From: Lepidodermella squamata
Taxonomy: Eukaryota; Gastrotricha
Direction of reading: 5' to 3'
DNA length: 64,000 nt
NCBI GenBank assembly: GCA_047495785.1
Contig: JBLDXI010000007.1
Location: forward strand, 1,054,001 to 1,118,000
Below are positions 21,799-33,351 of this stretch, piece after piece. Positions within the stretch are counted from its first letter, which is position 1. The number at the start of each line of letters is the position of its first letter. The notes under the pieces were generated by a model. It searched no databases. It saw nothing but the letters and a program-made list of their open reading frames with translations, and was not told the origin of the DNA. The position numbers were made by a program, and so were the translations under genes.

Positions 21799-23103
21799 AT
21801 GAATGAATCAGTCGACCAGGATTATAATTGCTTCGCCGTTTACTCAAGCTCATCGGCTATAAATCAATCATGGATTTGCCCGAAAGAGTACGCCGGAACA
21901 ATCGACGAGTGCCTGTTCCTTTACCTACAACAATTCGGCCGCGTAGCAGGGCGATGCGACCTTTTCGAGGCTAGCCTTTCAATATTGTTCTGCATCCTCG
22001 TCTACCCATGCAATTTTATTGCACTTCGAAATTTTCGAGCGAAAAAAGTTCGGCCAGAATTTATGTTACTTTGCTCAGCCTTGGCTCTCAGCAATTGCCT
22101 CCACGCGACTGTTGCGATATTTGGATCTCTTCACAGGTATAATTCTCAAAAATTAGAGAAAAAATTGATTAAAATTTCAAAATTAGGTTTTCAAATTACG
22201 GTACGAAATACGCTTGTATTATGATAGTAATAATCGGGACATCAATCAAAAATTCATCCTTCTACATATTCGCGCTAAGAAGCATCGAGCGAAATTTGTG
22301 TTTAAAAAGTCTTCAATTCACGCCGAAATCTCGTCAAAATTCGTCGAATTCTCTCAGCGTCAATTCAAGGTCCAATCGATATCGTGGTCTAGTGATTTCT
22401 CTATGCCTAGTGTTTGCCATGTCGACTTCAGCAATATGCCTTCAAATGTTCAGTTACGGAGCTTTGAGGTCGATTTCAGTGGAACTACCTGGTTATGATC
22501 AACCGGTCGATGTTTGTGTTTCAATCACCTCGCTGCAATTTTTCAGCGGAACTGCGATGAGCATTGCTTATGGCAGTTTTACCCTAGGATTCCCGATTAT
22601 TCTCACAATTTTCAATTACTGGTGAGATTTAGGATAATTTAACAAAAAATTCGATAATTTTTCTGATTTTTCAAAGTTCCGTATGGGTTCAAGTTCGACA
22701 CTAGGATTCCCGATTATTCTCACAATTTTCAATTACTGGTGAGATTTAGGATAATTTAACAAAAAATTCGATAATTTTTCTGATTTTTCAAAGTTCCGTA
22801 TGGGTTCAAGTTCGACACTTGCATTCAATGATGGAAAGCGCCCCGAATTCTCCGATGGCTCTGAAAATAGAAAAACGCGAGACGAGATTGGCGACTTTGA
22901 TGACAATTTCTGTCGCTGAATTCATCATTTGCCTACTGCCGCTAATAGCATCAGTGGCGACAATCGAACGTGATGCAGAGACTAAGCAGTATCGAGCTCA
23001 GTCGAGCCTGATAGTCTACGCTTGTTTGATACAAACGATTGAATCTGCGTTGAACCCATTCTGGCCGAGTCTTGTCCTAGCTCGGCGGTCAAGGAGACCT
23101 TGA
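21799..23103 (+). CDS. Rhodopsin-like GPCR G1
   Basis: Exons 21799-22136, 22187-22621, 22794-23103 (1083 nt, 360 aa, in frame). It is the most diverged copy of the family. The extracellular N-terminus has SWICPKEYAGTIDECLFLY, with the family's Cys pair. TM1 carries YPCNFIALRNF, TM3 ends in SIERN (in the DRY position), and TM7 has SALNPFWPS (in the NPxxY position). The start is the ATG at 21799, not an upstream in-frame TTG. Intron 1 is 50 nt. Intron 2 is expanded to 172 nt by a 117-bp tandem duplication covering the end of exon 2, the donor and the old acceptor; using the first acceptor would give an immediate TAG. The family looks like a lineage-specific receptor group; ligand unknown. Confidence 0.75.
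22584..22817 (+). repeat. 117-bp tandem duplication across a splice boundary
   Basis: Copies at 22584-22700 and 22701-22817 appear identical. Each contains the last 38 nt of G1 exon 2, the GTGAG donor, the intron, the acceptor and the first 24 nt of exon 3. The join reads GACACTAGGATT; the true exon 3 continues GACACTTGCATT. Confidence 0.9.
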
Positions 23104-24539
23104 AAAGCAACTGTTATTTGGCAAATGAATTTAATCCATTCGGTCTATAAATATCAAAGTCCAGACTTTGCTAATCCATGCAGCTATCAGCGAGACTGAC
23201 CGTTGCTGCTAATACCGGGTATTAACTGCTTCAGACTTCGATGAAAACGAGAACTTTGGGTTTAACCTAATTCCTAATGTTATCGATTTTATCATATCAA
23301 TCTGAATTTATTTTGAGAATGCGCAAACAGTAAAATTGAATTTGGAAAAAAATCAGGTCTCAGAACTAAGGGATATTTCGTCGTATCCCACGATTGAAAA
23401 TTATTTCAGCTAGAAATATTGGATACGCGGCATCCAGGTGATTTCAGACCGAAAAATAGATAACCTAGCCAACTTCAGACTCAAGTGGCATGAATATGTG
23501 ATCTCAATTTCTCCAGTTTTTTGAGATTTTATCAACTAATTTCGTTGTTTTCAGCCACAAGTTGATTTATCGATTGGAAATTGACTGAGCAGCCTGTTTC
23601 AATATTATCGTAATAGCAATTGGCAATAGCAATGAGAATCCACTTTGCATTTTTCTTCCGCATCAAGTCACGGCAGGGTTCAAATTTTGTTATGTTATAT
23701 TTAAAGTTATCGGAATTTTAAACAGCGGAATGATCACAATGTGCTCTCTGTTGTTTAGTATTAAAATTAAAATTCACTACAGACATATTATTCCATTAGT
23801 GAGGAATTTTTTCGAATTTTACACATTATTTCCCATGCATTTATACGTTAAATTCCCAATTTTCCGAGCAAATTTTTAACGAATGAATGAAATATCGTTC
23901 TCTAAGATTTTACCTATGTTTTAATTTAATCGGACTGAATTTTCAAAATATCCCGCAAGTTCGAGCCTTGTATTAGCCTATCGTCGGAGGCCATTAAAAG
24001 TAGGTAGGTATGAGTTCGTGATAATGATGATGGGGATGACTTGATTAGCTTGAAGGTGTCTCTTATCGCAAACTGCATAGCAATATATTCTAAAGCTGAT
24101 TTTCACGCGCAAGTGATGATGGCGATGTAGGAGCGTCTTAGTCGAAGCCTGCTGATTTCCATAGACTCAGAAAATATAAAAATTGTCATCGTGCGGCTCT
24201 TATTACCCGCGAGTCTGAGTCAGAAAAAACAGCCGGAAAAGCGCGTAGTATAGGGTATTAGGCCACCGAAAACCGCGTAGATCACGACTTCCTAAACATA
24301 AAAAATTGATATGAGGCTCGGCGCTGTTCACGCATGAATGGAAAATAGCATTTTCAAGCCAAATCGCGCATTTAGAAACCTTTTAGAAACTAAGAATTCG
24401 CGGGCGCCGCAACATCAAAATTATTTATTAGATTGAAGCTTTTTTGCCAACAACAGAACTTTTTCAGTTTTTTAACTCTGAAAAATCAAGGGACTCTGTC
24501 CTGAATTAAGACCTTAGCAACTCGTCTATAGCTTTTTCA
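23104..24539. other. Intergenic between G1 and G2
   Basis: About 1.4 kb of AT-rich DNA with no supported gene or recognizable repeat. Confidence 0.5.
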
Positions 24540-25871
24540 ATGGGCCACTGCTTCGAACTATCAGCCGAAGAGTCAGCAGTGAATAAATCTTGGATCTGCC
24601 CGCCTGAATTCGAGGATTCAGACCACCCATGCGTCTTCCTCTACCTCCATCAACTCAACCGGAGCAGCAACTATTGCGGATACATAGAAGCAGCTATGGT
24701 CATTTTTGTTTGCCTCCTGAATTATCCTTGCAATATACTGGCGCTGAGAAATTTCAGCCGGCGGAAAGTCAGTGAGGATTTCATGCTTCTGGCGAGATCT
24801 CTCGTGTGCTGCAATATGCTATACGGAACATTTGGAATCATTTGTGGCTTTCAAAGGTGAATAACTAAAAATATTGAAAAAAATCTGGAATTTTCTGAAA
24901 TATAGTAATGATAAATTGTGAGACATTTGCTTCCTCCCACCGATTTTACCTCCATTGAAAAGATTCTCAGAATTATTAAAATATTTTCAAAAATTTAAAT
25001 TTTGAAGGAAGTTTAAATATAAAGAAATTTTACTGATTTTAAATAATAACAAAAAAGTGAAATAAATTGCGAAAAGCTTTCGCCAAATGAAATGGAACTA
25101 TAGCCGATGAGCTCTTCAATTTAGAGACATTTTTTACCCCATATTTGAAAAATAATTAAAAAATGAAATTAATGCTAGAAAAGTTAGAGCTAATCAATTG
25201 TAATGAAGCCTTTTAATTTTATAATCTATATTTTTCAGAATCGAATGGCTGACCCACAGCAATTTTATTACATGCGAAGCGGCTATTGTTTTCGCAAGCT
25301 CAATAATGGCGACGTCGTTCTACGTATTCGCCTTCATCAGCATCCAGCGAAATTTAAGCGTCCGACTCGACAGCAAGTGCGAATCCAGACGATATTGGAC
25401 TTTCCTCATTGGCGTCTTCACGGCTTTCATAGTCATTACATCAGCATATTCCATTCAATTGCTAGGCTATGGAGCTGTTCAATCCTTTGAGGTGGACGTC
25501 AATCCAGCAATAGGTCCTGTCAGTGTTTGCGTATCTGTACCATCTCGGGAGGTTTTCAAAGGTCTAGCTTTCAGCACTGGTTTCGCTACGCTGACCCTGT
25601 TTCTTCCTCTAGGCATCACGGTTGCCAATTATATGTAAGTCTTTGATCATCATGATTACACTGGCGAAACCTGAATCTTTACAGATCTTTGTGGCGTTAT
25701 GTCAGACAAGTGACTAACGGCTTATTTTCGAAAGAAATGAAAGCTGAAGCCATTAGCAATCGAATCCGGAAGCGTGAAAAGTGGCTTGCCGCTCTAATGA
25801 CGATCTCGGTTGTCGAGTTTGTCCTAGCCTTATTGCCAATGATCGTGACTTTCTCCCTAGTGCTAAGGTGA
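24540..25871 (+). CDS. Rhodopsin-like GPCR G2, truncated before TM7
   Basis: Exons 24540-24856, 25239-25634, 25685-25871 (900 nt, 299 aa) follow the family's three-exon plan with the same phases. The N-terminus has NKSWICPPEF. The DRY-equivalent is SIQRN, so the usual acidic residue of (E/D)R is replaced by Gln. The frame ends with TGA inside what should be extracellular loop 3, right after TM6 (LLPMIVTFSLVLR). TM7 and the NPFW motif are absent and are not found in other frames up to 25930. An inverted fragment of another receptor begins about 70 bp downstream, so a rearrangement probably cut the gene. A six-helix product would be unlikely to signal normally. Probably a pseudogene with otherwise intact exons. 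Confidence 0.6.
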
Positions 25872-25939
25872 CCTCGCGGCCTGGCGATACTTTCTGGAAT
25901 TATCGCTCATAATGTTGAGTTTGAGGCGTAGGCATTGCT

Positions 25940-26408
25940 CAGGTAAATCCCACAAGGAACTTGGAAATGATCAAAGTATTAATTTTCAATGATAAGGAAA
26001 AAGGAATTGTTGAGCTCACAGGTAATTGAAGACGACTATCAGTAAGGGTAGAACTAAGAAAATCAATCCAAAAGTCGCGCCAAAGAGGAATCCATTGAAA
26101 TACTGCCGGCTTTGCAGGTTGACGCAAGCATAAATAGGACGTTCTCCGTCGCGGACTCCAGAAATGTGAACAGCCAGGGTCTGTGTTGATCCATTCAATG
26201 TCAGCTGGGAAATGTAGATTGCAGTAACCGAGCTAATAACGAAGGCTAGAGCTGCAACCACCACCCAGAATCTTTCCGAGTAGCCCATTAAAAAGCAAGT
26301 TTGTGGAGGTGATCGATATCGAACACTGATGTTGCGTTCGATGCTGATAAGCCCGAAAATGTAGAAAGAACAAGTGCAGAAGATTCCACTGGAAGGTAAA
26401 ACTATTTC
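25940..26408 (-). pseudogene. Inverted fragment of receptor G4
   Basis: Read on the minus strand, this segment matches G4 from TM3 (GAAATAG at 26408) through the end of exon 2, intron 2 and the first 20-30 nt of exon 3. The 90 codons at 26288-26016 give a peptide identical to the one at 29691-29963, and the bases I compared there were also identical. Intron 2, in contrast, differs by many substitutions and small indels. Exon 3 breaks off with an extra G. No start, N-terminus or TM6-7 is present, so it is a fragment. Confidence 0.85.
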
Positions 26409-27200
26409 AAAAAATCAGGAAATTATCATCCCAGTTCGAAAAAAATCGCTGCAGTGAATCACGAAGCTGCGACACGAGGATTCAGTCGAGTGTGATGGCT
26501 TACATCACATTATTTCTCACCCAGAAGTATAGATAAATCTAGATTCACTATGGTCAATTGTTCTCAAGGTATGGCATCCTCTTAAAAAGTGGATCAAGAG
26601 TTGCATCACTTCAAAATCATGATCAATTTCGTGGTGCCACCCATCCTATTAGTCTCGATTAGTTATTGTGACACGTGTTCCTTTGATAATTGGTAGTTGA
26701 TTAATTGGCTACTGAGAAAGTTGCAGGATGACTTAACGTCTAATAGGACATGTCTGAGCATGAAATACTCCTAACAAAGATTCCGTTTACACCTGGCAAG
26801 ATTAATGTAATATCCGGACGTGGTCCCAGTTAGGAATTTATCCATTCCCGCCTTTGCAAATGCAGTGACAATGTCAGTCCCGCGTCCACCTAGTGTGATC
26901 TGCCTACGGACTACTTGATGAGTAAACGCGTCTAGCAATCAGTCGTGCCAGGATGATTAGGGCTAACTAACGCTTGACTGATTTCGCATCACCTGGCATT
27001 AGCGGCGATTTCGGAGGATATGCGCATATCTCTAACCGGAACCGGAAATTGAACTGACCTAAATATCACAAATCCCAATCAATGACGGCAGACATCATCA
27101 TTATCGTAATTATCATATAAACACGGCACTGTATATATTGAGGACCATTTTGGCGATTGGTAATAATCCTAATCAACACATAAAAGCAAACGTTTAAGCT
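26409..27200. other. Intergenic, upstream of G3
   Basis: No supported gene. Just upstream of G3, TAATAATCCTAATC (near 27161) contains TAATCC-type homeodomain core sites, compare the G6 promoter. Confidence 0.45.
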
Positions 27201-28487
27201 ATGGAATCCTGCATGAACTTCGAAGCTGATGAAACCGCTATCAATCAGTCGTGGGTCTGCCGTCGGAAATGAATGGGACATTCGATGAATGTGTCTTTCT
27301 TTACGAACAACAATTTAACCGACCTAACCCAAGCTGTGGATACATCGAAGCAGCAATAATCATTGTTATCAGTATTTGCGTGTTTCCCTGCAACGTCATA
27401 GCTGTTCGAAATTTCCAGAAAAGAAAGGTATCGCCCGAATTCATGCTTCTCATCACCGCGTTAGCTGGCAGTAATATGGGATATGCGATTATCGGCATTT
27501 TTCGAGGGATTTACAGGTAAGTCATTGCTAATTGATTCCACCACTCAAGTGCACGGAATATTTAATAGGGCAACTGATTGGTTGGATGCATTTGCTTGCG
27601 ACATTGTCATGCCACTTAGCGGAACTACCTGTACAATCTCCTTTTACATCTTCGCCCTAATCAGCATTGAGCGTAACTTGAGTGTTAGATCGGCGACAGC
27701 TTTCAAACCAGCTCAGTTGGTTATCAAACTCCAGTCCAACTTCCGACTTAGAGGCCAATCACCTCGTTACTGGTGGCTAGCCCGGGTCATTGGTCGTAAT
27801 CATCACCTTAGTAACGACCATCTACTTTACTCAAATGGTCACAAATGGATCAGTGCAAACAATGCCAGTTCTGATTTCGGGTGTTAAGGCTGGAACTGAG
27901 CCGATTAAAGTTTGCGTGGCCCTTCAAGCCCAACAGTACTTCACCGGGGCCGTTTCTGGAGTTGTTTTCAGCTTGTTTGTCCTGATAGTACCTCTAGTGG
28001 TAACAGTCACTAATTATTGGTAAATATCTGCCTAGAGGAATCCATTTTGATAACGTTCTTCTGTTACAGCAACTTATGGCTTTACGTGCGAAACATGCAT
28101 TCAAGTTCATCTTTGATTGCTGACTCTGGTTACACCTGTGAGAGCCATCTCAAGAAGCAGAGACAACGCGAGATGATCTTAGCTATCCTCATGATATGCT
28201 CCGTCGCTCAGTTTGTCGTCAGCATAACTCCGATGACAATAGCTGTTGGGCTGATTCACGAGGACGGCATTTCAGGACGGCGGCGCTATCAGTCCTCGCT
28301 CATGTTCTACGCGACGCTTTTTGAAAGCATCGATTCGGCGCTGAATCCGTTTTGGTCGAGCTTTGTGCGTCTGCGGCCGGCAAATAAGGACTTTTCTGTG
28401 AAATACGGCGGTACAAGTTCGGATTCTGGATCAAAAGCTAGAACTATAGGTGTGAATACGACGAAGGTTTCAGAGATTTCGCACTGA
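27201..28487 (+). pseudogene. Rhodopsin-like GPCR G3 with two frameshifts
   Basis: Exons 27201-27516, 27569-28019, 28070-28487 have good splice sites and the family phases. Exon 1 is 316 nt instead of 317: one C seems missing at about 27261, turning CPSEMNGTFDEC out of frame after SWVC. Exon 2 has one base too many between 27780 and 27790. All family landmarks are otherwise present: SIERN after TM3, WLAR and ITLV in TM4, SALNPFWSSFV in TM7. Both breaks are next to C or G runs (GCCG, CCCGGG), so they could be assembly indels in a functional gene. As given, translation stops after 24 codons. Confidence 0.7.
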
Positions 28488-29142
28488 TTGAGCATGAAGT
28501 TGACAAATTGCCCTATTTTCCAATTTTGATGTTGATGGCTTCGAATAATAAGGATCGAAGATAATTACGGTGCAGATTTCATGTTTAGTGGCTGAAAACA
28601 CACCATTTATAGAAACGTTTACATGGTAACCTGGTCAAAGTAAATCAGGAGGCAGGGTTCGTTTGTATTCATCTAATCAAATCAAATCACCAGTCGACAT
28701 GTTTTTTTCAACTTGTCACATGCTATCGCGTGTTCGATAGAAGAAATCACTCTGACTAATATCTTGGCTAATGTGAGATGTCCTGTTTGTAATTGGGACA
28801 AACAGTTGTCGCCTAAATTGAATAAAAATCAGTTGTCGACCTCTTAAATGCAAAACGGAAGTGACTCGGGCACTGAAACTAGATGACCTTTATTTTCAGC
28901 AGTTGTAGCATTTTCTGCGAAAAATTAGTGGAGATTAGTCTTACTAAAGTTACTCCTTCCTCAAACCGCCTGTTAACAGAACTCAAGGTCCTCTAGTGGG
29001 AAATTCGAACAATGTTTTTGTCACAAAATGACAGCTTCCCATCACAAGAATGTGTCTAGACCCCGAGGAAAAGGTAATATGCCCATCAACATTATGTAAT
29101 TATTTGTAGACATTAGAATCAGAAACACTACTTTAACATCTT
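28488..29142. other. Intergenic between G3 and G4
   Basis: No supported gene; AT-rich. Confidence 0.5.
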
Positions 29143-30428
29143 ATGGAATCTTGTTTCTCGTTTCGAGCTGAGGAAAGTGCTGTGAATGAGTCTTGGGTTT
29201 GCCCTCCAGAATTCGCTGGCACTATAGACGAGTGCTTATTCCTGTACGCTCAGCAGTTCAATCGAAAAACAGCCTCGTGCGGATATTTGGAAGCTGGCCT
29301 TCTCATCGCCATCAGCTTATGCATTTTCCCAGCTAATATCATAGCGATTAAAAATTTCAGTAAGCGAAAAGTCAGCCCGGAATTCATGCTTCTTATCACA
29401 GCCCTGGCAATAACCAACATGGGATATGGAGTCAACGGAATCTTCCGAGGGATATACAGGTATGGGTGAAACAATTTCAATAAAATAAAATTCGAATTTG
29501 GAATTGTGATAGTTTTATATGAACTCTTCATTATTTCAGGGCGACTGAATGGCTGGACGCTTTTGCTTGCGAAATAGTTTTACCTTCCAGTGGAATCTTC
29601 TGCACTTGTTCTTTCTACATTTTCGGGCTTATCAGCATCGAACGCAACATCAGTGTTCGATATCGATCACCTCCACAAACTTGCTTTTTAATGGGCTACT
29701 CGGAAAGATTCTGGGTGGTGGTTGCAGCTCTAGCCTTCGTTATTAGCTCGGTTACTGCAATCTACATTTCCCAGCTGACATTGAATGGATCAACACAGAC
29801 CCTGGCTGTTCACATTTCTGGAGTCCGCGACGGAGAACGTCCTATTTATGCTTGCGTCAACCTGCAAAGCCGGCAGTATTTCAATGGATTCCTCTTTGGC
29901 GCGACTTTTGGATTGATTTTCTTAGTTCTACCCTTACTGATAGTCGTCTTCAATTACCTGTGAGCTCAACATTACTTTTTTATAATTGAAAATTAATATT
30001 TGACATTTCCAAGTTCCTTGTGGATTTACCTGCGCAAGCTACGCTCAAACTCAACATTACTGAGCGATAATTCCAGAAAGTATCGCAGGCGCGAGGTCAC
30101 CTTAGCCACGCTTATGGCTATATCTGTTGCTCAATTCATCATCTGCATCACACCTGTCACACTTGCAGTGGGTGTAATCAACGGAGAAATCGAGTCTGGA
30201 ATACAACGCTATCACTCTTCATTGATAGCTTATACGGCTCTTTTCGCGAGCATTGACTCAGTGCTAAACCCATTCTGGTCGAGTTTCGTGAGACTCAAGG
30301 CTAACGCGAATATCCCGAGATCTGTTGAGCTCAGCAGCAAGAAAGCAGCTAGTGATTCATCACCTTTTCCGAAGTCACTCAGTCAGAGATTTTTAGATAA
30401 TGATTCGCAGAAATTTGGCGAACTTTAA
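29143..30428 (+). CDS. Rhodopsin-like GPCR G4
   Basis: Exons 29143-29459, 29540-29959, 30014-30428; 1152 nt, 383 aa, intact. N-terminus with NESWVCPPEFAGTIDEC; TM1 about 48-71 with FPANIIAIKNF; TM2 with SPEFMLLITALAITN; TM3 ends SIERN; TM7 has SVLNPFWSSFV. The C-terminal tail is Ser-rich (SSKKAASDSSPF), as expected for a phosphorylatable cytosolic tail. It lacks the canonical DRY and NPxxY spellings but keeps their positions. It is the source, or gene-conversion partner, of the inverted fragment at 25940-26408. A seven-helix plasma-membrane receptor coupled to G proteins is the family expectation; ligand unknown. Confidence 0.8.
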
Positions 30429-31023
30429 TGAGACAAGATCGATTATTGGGAAATAAACTCCTACGTGGCTGTCCGTGTGTCCGCTGTTTTGTTGAAAAGT
30501 TATTTTTACAACGCACGTGACCGCGTGGCCCATTCGATGACCTTCGATGTTTTAAATGAGGACCAACTTGTATAATGGATAAATAAGAAGAAATTCAAAT
30601 TACTGTTGTGAAGTCAGAGACCCTTCCAATTTAAATTTATTTTGCTTATTCGCCATGAATATCGTCATTTCAGAAGCAGCCATATGTTTTCTGGCATCAA
30701 CATTCTTTTCAACCTAGATTCGGGAACACGGGATCATCCCCGACAGTTCAATACGCAGTAACACATTAGTTGGTTCCGGTTAACAAGAGTCATATATTAT
30801 GTGCGGTCTTTGAACATACGTCTGATTTACTCCTAATGTATTGAGCATGAAGTGTTATTGACATCTGGATATTGCGCGGAAATTCTAAAGGTAGTATTGT
30901 GTTTCCAGAGCTTGCAGACGTCCACCACGGAAAGCGTCGACATCTCGTGAGCGTGATTGCGCAGAATTTTTAGCGGGCACGTGCATTTTTTCTTGGACAT
31001 TTCAGTCACTTTCAGTTGTTTTC
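30429..31023. other. Intergenic, upstream of the class C receptor
   Basis: No supported gene. Confidence 0.5.
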
Positions 31024-33351
31024 ATGAACACATATTTTAAAATGATGTTTACGCTTATACTCTCGATTCTCCTGGTATCAGACCAGGCCGAAACAAGGAA
31101 GCCATACCGCTTGCGATCACTATACCACATCCAGTTGTCACTGAACACAGGTGATCTCAAGAACTGTCGATGGGCCTTCCAAACAGCTTACGACTTCGCG
31201 AATAACCGCTCGGATATTCTGCCCGATTACCACCTTGAATACGAGTATCGCGACGAAGGGCCTCAAAGCATGCTGGCTACGTCGGCAAGCATCAACTTCA
31301 TACGGTCCTTGTTGGACACGGCAGAGCCCGATCTATACCTAGCCCCAGTAACAAACGGTGTGACCCAAACCCCAGGCTGCAAGAGTTGGGGAAAGGTTGC
31401 TTCGCATATGAATATGGTAATGGTTACTTCGGCTTGCCTCTCGCCCAGTCAATCTAATCGACGAGACATATATCCAAACCTATGGCGCATCAGAGCTGCA
31501 TCTCAGCTAACTATAATGGCTCGGCTTAGCTTCATCAAACAATTCACCAACTGGAAGAAAACAGCTGTCGTGTTCCCGGTCACAGAGAGCTCGTTTGGAT
31601 TGGAGGCAGCTAGCTACACCCTAGCCATGAATACACAATTCGGCCTAGGGGTCCAGACGATAGAAGCGAGTTCAGACTTCAATGATGACTTGATGCAGTC
31701 GTTCATCAGAAAGGACATTCGAATCTTCTCATTTGAAAATATTGATCCATTCATTTCGATTGCTTTCCTCTGTCAGGCTTTCAAAAATGGGATAAAGGGG
31801 GATAGGTACCTGTTCCTAACATTCGTCAATGCTTACATAGATCCCAACGTTGTTCCGCCCCAACTGTACCCCAAGAACTGTAACCCTTCGATTTACAGGG
31901 AGCAGGCTGAGAGGGTGCTTTATTTTGGTGCTAATTCTCAAATTTCTGTATCTAATGACGGAATAAGCCAAGACTATTTAGGCAACACCATGTCTGAATT
32001 TGAAAAATATTTCAAATCAAATTTTCCAGTCAACATGAATATGTCCGACTATGCGCTGCGATTTTCTTGCTACGATTCCGCATTGCATTCTGTCGTCACG
32101 CTCGCGGAAGCAGAGAAGCTTTTAAACAGCCGGAACTCGACACTCAAGAACTTCAAGGATGATCCTCGAAATGTGATGCTCGCAGTTAATCAAAGTATCG
32201 GAAACCTTCGTTATAGGAATCAACAGCACGGCTTCTTCCGCTACTCTGCAAGAATGGAGATGGACTATGAAGCTCAGCTTGTCGCAACATTTTCGCCGCA
32301 GACCGGCCTTCGGGTTAGGTATGCCATATCTTTGGATAGCAATTCTTCAACGAGCAACGACACTTCGCTATTCAAAATACGGGTAATTGCGCCTTTCGCA
32401 TCAGGTTTTCTGCCTAAAGATTCTGCTTTTGAGGAATTAGTTGATGCCGGGATCCCTGTTTCAGTGTTTTGCTTCTTGGCAACAACAGCTAGTTTGTTGG
32501 TAGTTTGCCAAATCAGCGGCATTTCCTACATCCTTTCGCTCGATAAGATGAATCTCTGGAGAAATATTGATGACCTTCTCGTAACGCTGAGCTTTCTGCT
32601 CTTGGCAGGAGGTTCGATTCTTCTTGCAACTCCGACCAGAATGAGAAATAGCGCTGTTTGTGAGGCAAGTGTGTTGACCACAGCTTTGGGGCTATCCTTC
32701 CTGTACAGCTACTTGGCATTCCGTTTGAGGTTTTCTTCTAAAATCTTGCGGCAAAATCGGGCCCTAGACCGTACTGGGGAGGAAGTTTCATTCGCATCTA
32801 GAACTATTCTGTTTCTTCTTCTTAATATCGCCATAGTCGCCAGTTGGTTATTGTCCGATCCTTACCGGGCAGTGCTTGCGAAACCGGAAAATTCCAGGTC
32901 TTACATTGCCGAAACCGATACCTATGTTGAAATGTATTCCATCACCTGCTCGTCGAATCATTCCGGCAAATGGTCAGCAGTCCTTCTGGCTTTGAATCTC
33001 GCCGTACTTGGTTTAGGTGTGATCTATCTGGTGACAATTGCTGGGAATCGATACTTGCTGTATTTTCCGTTCGTGAAGCGATTAGCTGTGGCTATAGCCT
33101 TCTCTTCAACGTTATTCCTGGCCCTTGTTGCGGTAGTCTTCATGCTAGATTCGGCTAGTGGACAGAATATTGCAGTCGCTGTGGGACTGCAGATTCAATC
33201 CGGTCTAGTCGCTGCATTGCTGTACATCAAAGTTGGGATAGCAGCGGATGCAGCCGGTGAAGCCGTACCGAGACTACCGTCGACAACAACGATGAGTAGA
33301 TTTGACGCACTGAGTCAGAAGGACATCGTGAAGAGAATTTATGTTAGATAA
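31024..33351 (+). CDS. Class C GPCR, metabotropic GABA-B-receptor-like
   Basis: A single 775-codon frame. A signal peptide (about 1-24, TLILSILLVSDQAET) precedes a periplasmic-binding-protein-like Venus-flytrap region (about 30-455) with the typical NLWRIRAASQLT segment and paired cysteines. Seven hydrophobic helices follow (about 476-745): VSVFCFLATTASLLVV, LLVTLSFLLLAGGSILL, TTALGLSFLYSYLAFRLRF, ILFLLLNIAIVASWLL, AVLLALNLAVLGLGVIYLV, AVAIAFSSTLFLALVAVVF and VAVGLQIQSGLVAALL. There is no cysteine-rich domain between flytrap and helices, which fits GABA-B-type rather than glutamate-type class C receptors. GABA-B receptors are G-protein-coupled heterodimers; partner and ligand here are unknown. 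The first ATG is at 31024 and a second at 31045 would also leave a signal peptide. The gene has no intron, unlike most of its neighbours. Confidence 0.8.
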   Translation: MNTYFKMMFTLILSILLVSDQAETRKPYRLRSLYHIQLSLNTGDLKNCRWAFQTAYDFANNRSDILPDYHLEYEYRDEGPQSMLATSASINFIRSLLDTAEPDLYLAPVTNGVTQTPGCKSWGKVASHMNMVMVTSACLSPSQSNRRDIYPNLWRIRAASQLTIMARLSFIKQFTNWKKTAVVFPVTESSFGLEAASYTLAMNTQFGLGVQTIEASSDFNDDLMQSFIRKDIRIFSFENIDPFISIAFLCQAFKNGIKGDRYLFLTFVNAYIDPNVVPPQLYPKNCNPSIYREQAERVLYFGANSQISVSNDGISQDYLGNTMSEFEKYFKSNFPVNMNMSDYALRFSCYDSALHSVVTLAEAEKLLNSRNSTLKNFKDDPRNVMLAVNQSIGNLRYRNQQHGFFRYSARMEMDYEAQLVATFSPQTGLRVRYAISLDSNSSTSNDTSLFKIRVIAPFASGFLPKDSAFEELVDAGIPVSVFCFLATTASLLVVCQISGISYILSLDKMNLWRNIDDLLVTLSFLLLAGGSILLATPTRMRNSAVCEASVLTTALGLSFLYSYLAFRLRFSSKILRQNRALDRTGEEVSFASRTILFLLLNIAIVASWLLSDPYRAVLAKPENSRSYIAETDTYVEMYSITCSSNHSGKWSAVLLALNLAVLGLGVIYLVTIAGNRYLLYFPFVKRLAVAIAFSSTLFLALVAVVFMLDSASGQNIAVAVGLQIQSGLVAALLYIKVGIAADAAGEAVPRLPSTTTMSRFDALSQKDIVKRIYVR

